Assembly (NCBI GenBank): GCA_045602325.1
Contig: JAZSBH010000039.1
Coordinates: 25,731-89,730 of the forward strand
Reading direction: 5' to 3'
From: CAMEON01 sp045602325
GTDB taxonomy: Bacteria > Bacillota > Clostridia > Oscillospirales > CAG-272
DNA length: 64,000 nucleotides
Shown here: positions 57,875 through 64,000 of the stretch, one piece after another
Numbering within the stretch: position 1 is the first letter of the stretch
Layout of the letters: each line of letters begins with the position of its first letter
Notes under the pieces: generated by a model
Database searches by the model: none
Told to the model about the DNA's origin: nothing
What the model saw: only the letters and a program-made list of their open reading frames with translations
Program-made: the position numbers and the translations under genes

Positions 57875-58822
57875 ATGAGATCAAAAGTCACCGCTACCGT
57901 CATGCTCTTTTCCACCGCCATCATCTGGGGCTTTGCCTTCGTGGCGCAGGTGCTGGGCAGTGACCACGTGGAGCCCTTCACCTTCAACGGCATCCGCTTC
58001 ATGCTGGGCGCCGCCTCCCTCATTCCCGTCTACTGCATTTTTGAAAAAGAAAGGGAACTGACTCCCATACAGCGTAAGGTGCGCCATAAGCATACCGCCC
58101 TGGGGGCTGTCTGCGGAGGTTTGTGCCTGTTCATCGCCTCTGCCCTCCAGCAGTACGGAGCCACCATCACCCGTGACCCCGGCAAGGCAGGGTTCATCAC
58201 GGGACTCTATACCGTCCTGACCCCTGTGTTCTACTTTCTGATCTTTCGAAAAAAATCAAGTTGGAATATCTGGCTTGGATGTCTCCTCGCTACGGTTGGC
58301 CTGTACCTCCTTTGCCTTCGCGATGGAGAGGGTGGTATGTTTGGACTCGGTGAGATCGTCCTCCTCCTGGGCTCCTTCTTTTGGGCGGGGCATATTCTCA
58401 TCGTGGATCGCTTCATCGACCGCGTCAGCCCTCTGCGCTTTTCCTCCTGGCAATTTTTCATAAGCGGTGCCCTGGGGCTCCTGGCTGGGGTGATCTTCGA
58501 GGACGTTACCCTGCACGCCGTGTGGGAGGCTAAAGGGGCCATCCTGTTCTGCGGCATTTTGTCGGTCGGTATTGCCTACACCCTCCAGGTGTTGGCCCAG
58601 AAGCGTTCCGATCCCACCTACGCGGCCATCATCTTTTCCACCGAGTCGGTCTTTGCCGCCATCGGAGGACTGCTCTGGAACCTCATAACCCCCGCGCATC
58701 TCCACGTGGATCAGGAAATACTCCCCATCGGCTACGTGGGATGCCTCATCATCTTCGCGGGGATCGTGCTATCCCAGATCAATTTCCCTTCAAGAAATAA
58801 AAGCCTCGGGCTTTCCGAATGA
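57875..58822 (+). CDS. DMT superfamily (EamA) transporter
   Basis: This 315-residue ten-helix carrier has FSTAIIWGFAFVAQVLG and FTFNGIRFMLGAASLIPV in the first half, and FSVDG-free but typical SWQFFISGALGLLAGVIF, KRSDPTYAAIIFSTESVFAA and GYVGCLIIFAGIVLSQ in the second, the standard landmarks of EamA units. The start at 57875 follows AAAGGA; an ATG at 57827 lies inside the previous gene. Substrate unknown. It precedes two glycosidase genes. Confidence 0.87.
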   Translation: MRSKVTATVMLFSTAIIWGFAFVAQVLGSDHVEPFTFNGIRFMLGAASLIPVYCIFEKERELTPIQRKVRHKHTALGAVCGGLCLFIASALQQYGATITRDPGKAGFITGLYTVLTPVFYFLIFRKKSSWNIWLGCLLATVGLYLLCLRDGEGGMFGLGEIVLLLGSFFWAGHILIVDRFIDRVSPLRFSSWQFFISGALGLLAGVIFEDVTLHAVWEAKGAILFCGILSVGIAYTLQVLAQKRSDPTYAAIIFSTESVFAAIGGLLWNLITPAHLHVDQEILPIGYVGCLIIFAGIVLSQINFPSRNKSLGLSE

Positions 58823-58836
58823 ATAGGAGATACACC

Positions 58837-60705
58837 ATGTACCATCTGATCCCCACCGAGGGTGTGTTTTTTGTGGGTAACGGCCGCGTCGCCATGGGGG
58901 GCGAGGGGGCGGATATTATTCAGCTTTTTGCCCCCTGCTATTCCATTCCCGGAGCTCTGACCCTGCGGATGACGACACCGACGGTTAAAGCCCAAAACAA
59001 TCGCATCCGCGGCTCGGCGGGCTACGTAACCGAGCTTACAGACGTCGAGACCGGCTCCTTCATTGGCGAGATGACCGATTACACCCATCCCACCCTCCCC
59101 GTGTTCATCCGCCGATTCAAGCTGTCCCGTCCCATGACTTTCGAGCTGGAATCCCCCTTCAGCACGGTCAATACCGACAACCTGTACGGCGAAAAAGCCC
59201 TGGCGCGTCTCTTTGAACTCCCCGACGGAACTACGGTCTTCTCCAAGTCCAAGACGGACAAGGAGACCTTCTGTCAGCTCCTCCTCTCCCCCAACTGCGA
59301 GGCCGAGGAGGGAAGCATCACCTTTCCTGCGGGAGAATCCCACCTGATCTTCGTGGGCGGCGATTACGGCGATTTGGGCAAAGACAGCTTTCCAAACTGT
59401 ATGAAGCTCTCCGAAGCCATGCTGACGGCCGATCTTGATGCCATTTTCTCTGATTTTCTCGCGTATTGGCAAGGAATCTTTGATGGCATTACGGTCAACC
59501 GCGACGCCCTCGCGACCGTCGCCGACGGTGACGAGCTGGTGGAGGCGGTCGCCGTCGCGCTCATCACCCAGACCTCGGTTGAGGGCGGTGTCATTGCCGG
59601 TGCCTTTTACCATCTCGCCTACGGACGGGATATGTACGGCGTGTTCCGCGGTTACATGGCTCTGGGGCTGTATGACTACGCCCGCAAGATGATCGCCTAT
59701 ATGGCGGACGTGTATCGCCAAAAGGGATATATGCCCAATGCCTCAGGTATGGGCATGTCCTGTTCCCACAATCATGAGAATGACGATGTGGAGCAGACAG
59801 GCTACTACCTGCTCGAGCTGCTGGAATATGCTGAAGCCACGGGAGATATTGACTTTCTGCGTGACCGTATGGACTACGCACGCTTCCTGCTGGATGCACA
59901 GGAAAAACAGCTTGTAAACGGTATGATCCCCTTCAACGGTGACGAGACCTACATAGCAGGCGGTATTTTCCCCCGCGGCGGCATTGACCACGGCTCCATG
60001 GAAGCTACTGCTCTTTACATTGGTTCGGCTCTCCGCATGATGGATGTATGCGAGGCGCATGGGCTTATTGCCCCCCATGAGATCGCCGCCCACCGCGCCA
60101 CCGCAATGTCCGCACAAACGGTCTTTGCTGAGAATTTTATGGATGGGGAACGTGTCTACGTTAATCAGCCAACCCGTATTCCCGTCACCGATACCCCCGC
60201 CTACCGCCACGGCGTGTGCCACCGATGTATGTGGATGACTTGGCTTCTCCGCACCCCTGAGGGCGGATATCTCTGCCCTGCTTGCTACGGGAAGGCGCCC
60301 GCGCCCGTTTCCATCGAACGCTACAGTACCGACTGTGCACTCTGGATGTCGATGTTCACAGGCTGCTCGCTCTTGCCCGAGGAAACGGTGAAAAAGGCGC
60401 TCATGCGTACCCTTGAGCAGGTACGGAACAGCCACTTTGGTGAGACGAATCCCGATAACACCGTGGGGTATGAGTACGGCGTAATTCTCTATACCCTCGC
60501 CAAAGTCCTCCCGTCCGATGCCCTCCCCGCCTACAGCGATCTTTTGGATGCCCTTCTCGACGACCGCGTTCAGGGTGCCGTCTGGACGGAATACTACCGC
60601 GGTGGCAAGCCAAGCCCGACCTCCTGTCCTTATCGTCCTTGGGAGAGTGCCATCAACCTATGCGGTATTCTCGCTTACCTCAATGCCATACATAAAGGAG
60701 AATGA
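58837..60705 (+). CDS. Six-hairpin-type glycosidase with zinc-ribbon-like insert
   Basis: This 622-residue cytosolic protein has an N-terminal beta-sandwich-like region (about 1-215) and an (alpha/alpha)6-like barrel: GAFYHLAYGRDMYGVFRGYM, GYMPNASGMGMSCSHNHEND, DVEQTGYYLLELLEYA and GGIFPRGGIDHGSMEATALY. Cys461-xx-Cys464-x15-Cys480-xx-Cys483 (CHRC...CPAC) forms a zinc-ribbon pattern inside the barrel, which I do not know from any glycosidase family. TAGGAGA precedes the start. It overlaps nothing but ends 2 bp before the alpha-galactosidase start, so the two are coupled. Glucoamylase- or rhamnosidase-like activity possible; substrate unknown. Confidence 0.72.
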   Translation: MYHLIPTEGVFFVGNGRVAMGGEGADIIQLFAPCYSIPGALTLRMTTPTVKAQNNRIRGSAGYVTELTDVETGSFIGEMTDYTHPTLPVFIRRFKLSRPMTFELESPFSTVNTDNLYGEKALARLFELPDGTTVFSKSKTDKETFCQLLLSPNCEAEEGSITFPAGESHLIFVGGDYGDLGKDSFPNCMKLSEAMLTADLDAIFSDFLAYWQGIFDGITVNRDALATVADGDELVEAVAVALITQTSVEGGVIAGAFYHLAYGRDMYGVFRGYMALGLYDYARKMIAYMADVYRQKGYMPNASGMGMSCSHNHENDDVEQTGYYLLELLEYAEATGDIDFLRDRMDYARFLLDAQEKQLVNGMIPFNGDETYIAGGIFPRGGIDHGSMEATALYIGSALRMMDVCEAHGLIAPHEIAAHRATAMSAQTVFAENFMDGERVYVNQPTRIPVTDTPAYRHGVCHRCMWMTWLLRTPEGGYLCPACYGKAPAPVSIERYSTDCALWMSMFTGCSLLPEETVKKALMRTLEQVRNSHFGETNPDNTVGYEYGVILYTLAKVLPSDALPAYSDLLDALLDDRVQGAVWTEYYRGGKPSPTSCPYRPWESAINLCGILAYLNAIHKGE

Positions 60706-60707
60706 CC

Positions 60708-62735
60708 ATGCCTGTCACCCCCGCATTTTACTTGAGTTTCAACGCTGAGAGCTGTGCTCCATACCATAACGATGACGTAGCCAATGACCGTGCCGATCTG
60801 ATTTCGGGCAACGGAGCAGATGGTGAGACGATCTGGAAACTGTGCGGACATAACGCCACCGTCACCGAGTCCCGCACAAGTTACGAGGGGATTTCCGCTA
60901 TCCGTATGGCTACCTCTGTTCGCAATGATGGAGAAACACCTTTGCTTGTGGATGCCCTGTCCTCGGCCTTCATCACAGGATTGGGCGCCGAAGGCCGTCG
61001 CTGGTACGATCATCGCTTCATCATCCACTATACCCACATGGCTTGGCAGGGCGAAGCCCAGTGGCGCCACGCCTACGCCGAAGACCTGGGACTATATCCT
61101 ACCTACAACCACAATCACCAGACAGCCTTCCGCCTGTATTCCCAGGGAAGCTGGACCACCTCCCGTCACTACCCCTTGGTTTTGATCGAGGACACCGAAA
61201 TCGGGGAGACCCACTACTTTGAGATCCAAACGGGGGCCAACTGGTACATTGAGATCAGCGCGAAGGGGTACATGGAGAATTCAGCCCTTTGCGTACTGCT
61301 TACCGCGGCCTTCGAAAAGAATGGTGGCTGGTATAAGCAACTCTCCCCCGGAGAAACGTATACCTCGGCACCTGCCGTTTATGGCTGTGTCAAGGGCGGG
61401 ATTGAGGAAGCCATCGCTGACCTGACGGCATACAAGCGTTTGACTGCTTTGACTGCATTCCCCATGGGTCACGTCCCCGTCTGCTTCAACGACTATATGA
61501 ACTGCCTTTGGGCGCAACCCTCCCGAGACCGTCTCATGCCCCTCATCGAAGCCGCCGCCGAGGCCGGCTGTGAGGTCTTCTGCATCGACGCAGGCTGGTT
61601 CGGCAAACGGGGCGAGTGGTATGTACATAATGGCGACTGGAAGCCACAGGACGACCTTTTTGGTGAAGGCGGTCTCCAAGGGATCCTGGACGAGATCGCT
61701 TCCCGGGGTATGCTTCCGGGTGTCTGGCTGGAGATCGAGACTGCCGACGCAGGCTCCGACTTCGCCAAGGCTCACCCCGAAGCCCTTCTGACTCGCCACG
61801 GCTACCCCATTGGCCGAGTCCAGTGCTTTGTGGATTTCCGTCAATCCGTCGTCCGCGAACATCTCATGAATACGTTTGACCACCTTTATGACATGGGCGT
61901 TCGCTTCATCAAGAACGATTACAACCATTCTACGGGAATCGGCATTGACTCGAACGACGGTTCCATGGCCGAGGCTCTGCGAGGACATACCGAGGCTTTT
62001 TATAGCTTTGTGGATGAGGTCCTTGCCGCCCATCCCGGCCTCATGGTCGAAAACTGTGGCTCGGGAGCCATGCGGTGCGACCACGAAAGTTTGTCCCACT
62101 TCCACGTCCAGTCCACCAGCGACCAGGAATACTACGACCGTTATCCCTCCATTATCCAGGGTATGACCGCCTGTATGCCTCCCGAGCGGGCGGGTATCTG
62201 GGCATACCCGTATCCCGTGGATTTCCACTATATGTCCGAGCAGGGCGACGTGTACCCCGTTACAGGTGAGCACGTAAAAGCCATGATCGAGAGCTGTGCC
62301 GACGGATGGCAGACTGCCTTTAACATGGTCAACGGTATGATGGGCTGTTTCTACCTGTCGGGGCGCATCTGCTACGCTGATGACCGCAACAAGGCGTTGA
62401 TCGCTGACGCAATTTCTATTTATAAGGAGAATCGTTCGGTTCTGGCGGGCGCCGTCCCCGTGTACCCCATGGGGCTTTCCTACATGAGCCTTGAAGGGCA
62501 TACGTCTCTCGGTCTTCTCAATCGCGAGGCAGGGAAGCTCCTCCTTGTCGTGTGGCAGATTCATACCGAGGACAGGGAGACCGTGATCGACCTCACACCC
62601 TACCTCAACGACAATGCCGCCGTTACCCGCACCTATCCCGATCTGGAGGGCTTTGCCTGCTCCCTGAACGACGGCTATTTGACCGTCGACTTCCCGGAGG
62701 GCAACTGTGCCGCCTATATTGAGATCACACTTTGA
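60708..62735 (+). CDS. GH36 family alpha-galactosidase
   Basis: This 675-residue cytosolic retaining glycosidase has an N-terminal beta-sandwich domain (about 1-240) and a TIM barrel with FCIDAGWFGKRGEWYVHNGD, LPGVWLEIETADAGSDFAK, FIKNDYNHSTG (nucleophile Asp404) and STSDQEYYDRYPS (acid/base Asp472), then a C-terminal beta domain. The ATG at 60708 sits at ideal distance from AAAGGAG; ATG 60702 is too close. It is cotranscribed with the preceding glycosidase. It likely releases galactose from raffinose-type or galactomannan fragments after import. Confidence 0.9.
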   Translation: MPVTPAFYLSFNAESCAPYHNDDVANDRADLISGNGADGETIWKLCGHNATVTESRTSYEGISAIRMATSVRNDGETPLLVDALSSAFITGLGAEGRRWYDHRFIIHYTHMAWQGEAQWRHAYAEDLGLYPTYNHNHQTAFRLYSQGSWTTSRHYPLVLIEDTEIGETHYFEIQTGANWYIEISAKGYMENSALCVLLTAAFEKNGGWYKQLSPGETYTSAPAVYGCVKGGIEEAIADLTAYKRLTALTAFPMGHVPVCFNDYMNCLWAQPSRDRLMPLIEAAAEAGCEVFCIDAGWFGKRGEWYVHNGDWKPQDDLFGEGGLQGILDEIASRGMLPGVWLEIETADAGSDFAKAHPEALLTRHGYPIGRVQCFVDFRQSVVREHLMNTFDHLYDMGVRFIKNDYNHSTGIGIDSNDGSMAEALRGHTEAFYSFVDEVLAAHPGLMVENCGSGAMRCDHESLSHFHVQSTSDQEYYDRYPSIIQGMTACMPPERAGIWAYPYPVDFHYMSEQGDVYPVTGEHVKAMIESCADGWQTAFNMVNGMMGCFYLSGRICYADDRNKALIADAISIYKENRSVLAGAVPVYPMGLSYMSLEGHTSLGLLNREAGKLLLVVWQIHTEDRETVIDLTPYLNDNAAVTRTYPDLEGFACSLNDGYLTVDFPEGNCAAYIEITL

Positions 62736-62756
62736 CCGCGAAAGGAAATAGCGTAT

Positions 62757-63701
62757 ATGGCAAACAACAAGAACAATAAGAACAGTAAAGCCGGTAAGAA
62801 TTTAAAAAAATATAAGAGAAAATACAGGAAAATCAAAAATTTTATCATTATGGTGGTTGTCATCGTTGCCGCCATTCTTGGCTTCCTTTTCGGGAAGGAG
62901 GCACTCTCCCAAAAGCCTCCCGTTGAGCCCGTCAGTGGCAACGAGGTACAGTTTCACTTCATCGACGTAGGCCAGGGCGATGCCGCTCTCATACGCACCG
63001 CAGACGGAGATATACTCATAGACGCCAGTACCAATGATGCCGAGGCCGAGCTGAAGGCGTACCTGGATAGTCTCGGTGTCACGGATATAGAATACGCAGT
63101 ATTCACCCATCCCCACGAGGATCATATAGGCGGCGCGGATATGGTGATCCTGAACTACAACGTCAAGCGTGTGGTGATACCCGACAAGGAGCATGATACC
63201 AAAACCTATGAAAAAATGATCGTGGCCATTGAGGAAAAGAACTGCGAGGTCATCGAAGCTACCCCCGACAAGACCTTCAAGGTGGGCGAGTTGAACTGCA
63301 CCATCCTTGCTCCCATTAGTACCTCATACAAAGAGTTGAATGACTATAGTGTGGTTATCCGTGCAGATTACGGTGAAACATCGGTGCTCTTCACGGGGGA
63401 TGCGGAAATCCACTCCGAAGAGGAGATGATCGAGCGTTACGGCCGCGGTGCCGGCGGTATGCTGGACTGTGACCTCATCAAGGTGGGTCACCACGGCTCG
63501 GACACCTCCTCCGGCCAGGCCTTCCTGGACGCTGTGACCCCAGCCTACGGCGTCATTTCCTGCGGCAAGGGCAACAGCTACGGCCACCCCATCCAGGAGA
63601 TCCTGGGACGCTACGAAGCCATGAATGTAAAACTCTACCGCACCGATCTGGAGGGAAGCATCGTGTTTACTTCTACGGGCGGAGAGCCGGTGAAAAAATA
63701 A
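62757..63701 (+). CDS. ComEC-like MBL-fold hydrolase, membrane-anchored
   Basis: This 314-residue protein has a Lys/Asn-rich cytosolic N-terminus, a membrane helix (IIMVVVIVAAILGFLFG) and an extracellular metallo-beta-lactamase domain resembling the C-terminal part of ComEC. Visible are FHFIDVGQGDAALIRT, FTHPHEDHIGG (metal ligands), SVLFTGDAEIHSE and IKVGHHGSDTSSGQAF. Such stand-alone versions may cleave extracellular nucleic acid or other phosphodiesters; the substrate is not shown. GAAAGGA precedes the start. Confidence 0.9.
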   Translation: MANNKNNKNSKAGKNLKKYKRKYRKIKNFIIMVVVIVAAILGFLFGKEALSQKPPVEPVSGNEVQFHFIDVGQGDAALIRTADGDILIDASTNDAEAELKAYLDSLGVTDIEYAVFTHPHEDHIGGADMVILNYNVKRVVIPDKEHDTKTYEKMIVAIEEKNCEVIEATPDKTFKVGELNCTILAPISTSYKELNDYSVVIRADYGETSVLFTGDAEIHSEEEMIERYGRGAGGMLDCDLIKVGHHGSDTSSGQAFLDAVTPAYGVISCGKGNSYGHPIQEILGRYEAMNVKLYRTDLEGSIVFTSTGGEPVKK

Positions 63702-63718
63702 TATATTGGGGAACCGTC

Positions 63719-63860
63719 ATGAAAAAACTTTATCTTCTTTGTCTGATCCCCGTATGCTTTCTTGTCTCCTGTGACGTCCACTTTGGTGACGTCCACTACG
63801 ATGTTCCGTGGTGGGTAATTGCCGTTATCGTGGTGCCGGTCGTCCTCATCATTTTCTATA
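63719..63860 (+). pseudogene. Small lipoprotein/membrane protein gene, apparently interrupted by an IS element
   Basis: The reading frame starts MKKLYLLCLIPVCFLVSC with lipobox-like VSC, then WWVIAVIVVPVVLIIFYR as a membrane helix. After about 47 residues the sequence becomes IS-end-like (from 63861) and the frame runs on into unrelated codons to 63994. The natural C-terminus, if any, would be beyond the insertion. Confidence 0.55.
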
Positions 63861-64000
63861 GGGCATCTCTAAAAACTCACCATGCTCACACCTGTGTAAC
63901 AAATTTGTGTTATAATAAGGGAAATCAAGCAAAGGAGCAAAAGAGATGGGAAACAGAGGGATTTTTGACGAAGATATTCGACTTGCAAAATTGAGCGAGC
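63861..64000 (+). mobile_element. Left end of an IS5-like insertion sequence (truncated by window)
   Basis: GGGCATCTCTAAAAACTC at 63861-63878 looks like a terminal inverted repeat. A -10 TATAAT is at 63911-63916 and a ribosome-binding site AAAGGAG at 63931-63937. The transposase start follows. Confidence 0.5.
63946..64000 (+). CDS. Transposase N-terminus (IS5-like), partial
   Basis: The ATG at 63946 follows AAAGGAG; the 18 visible residues, MGNRGIFDEDIRLAKLSE, resemble the N-terminus of IS5-family transposases (FDEDIRLAKL-type). The gene continues beyond the window, so the DDE catalytic residues cannot be checked. Confidence 0.5.
   Translation, partial: MGNRGIFDEDIRLAKLSE

Overview
The window reads as a chromosomal segment of an anaerobic gut-type Clostridia (Bacillota), most likely in the Oscillospirales/Christensenellales range. 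This is inferred from Gram-positive ribosome-binding sites (AAGGAG/GGAGG 6-10 nt upstream of most starts), single-cysteine lipoprotein signals, a homodimeric-type glycyl-tRNA synthetase, Obg with a C-terminal OCT domain, a YtqB/MnmM-type methyltransferase, the radical SAM/DUF2344 pair, DUF512 and DUF6062 proteins, and fairly high GC. No species assignment is possible from sequence alone. Coding density is near complete. I saw no tRNA, rRNA or CRISPR array.

Layout. 1-2638: tail of a BMP-type nucleoside/sugar ABC importer (ATPase end plus two permeases). 2693-6953 (minus): RimI acetyltransferase, a lipoprotein, dCMP deaminase, an MFS carrier and a SPASM-type radical SAM protein. 7097-8053 (plus): a membrane M28 peptidase. 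8113-12766 (minus): five genes for glycoside breakdown (MBL hydrolase, ThuA-like protein, six-hairpin glycosidase, small PH-like membrane protein, clan GH-A-like protein). 12890-14232: an ECF sigma factor with its membrane anti-sigma partner. 14341-24074 (minus): RadC, GlyRS, GH43 lipoprotein, pyrophosphatase, zincin, Obg, a DUF559 nuclease gene framed by long inverted repeats, Der, a small lipoprotein and a DUF512 radical SAM protein. 24968-30769 (minus): two large paralogous surface proteins with GH99/GH71-like barrels and a Cys-containing C-terminal anchor.

31648-47604 (plus): DUF6062, a DMT carrier, MnmM, a VanY-type carboxypeptidase, an HtrA protease followed by a response regulator and histidine kinase (a CssRS-like envelope-stress arrangement), RlmA, a GT2 glycosyltransferase, RlmB, a 1025-residue degenerate P-type-ATPase-like protein with an acidic octapeptide repeat, and the radical SAM/DUF2344 pair. 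48162-50168 (minus): a Cthe_2159-like beta-helix lipoprotein. 50318-63701 (plus): a THUMP rRNA methyltransferase, a non-coding region with a perfect inverted repeat over a promoter and a structured leader, RsmE, a CdaR/PucR-type regulator, an S41 protease, GreA, membrane proteins, a DMT carrier, a cytosolic glycosidase carrying a zinc-ribbon-like insert, a GH36 alpha-galactosidase and a ComEC-type MBL hydrolase. 63719-end: a small lipoprotein gene apparently cut by an IS element that runs off the window.

Overall this is a housekeeping-rich region (several RNA methyltransferases, two ribosome-assembly GTPases, GlyRS, GreA) with interspersed polysaccharide-foraging genes. The most unusual items are the catalytically dead P-type-ATPase-like protein at 41892-44969, the DUF559 gene inside structurally conserved inverted repeats at 20360-20942, and the inverted-repeat promoter and leader ahead of rsmE at 51624-51914.
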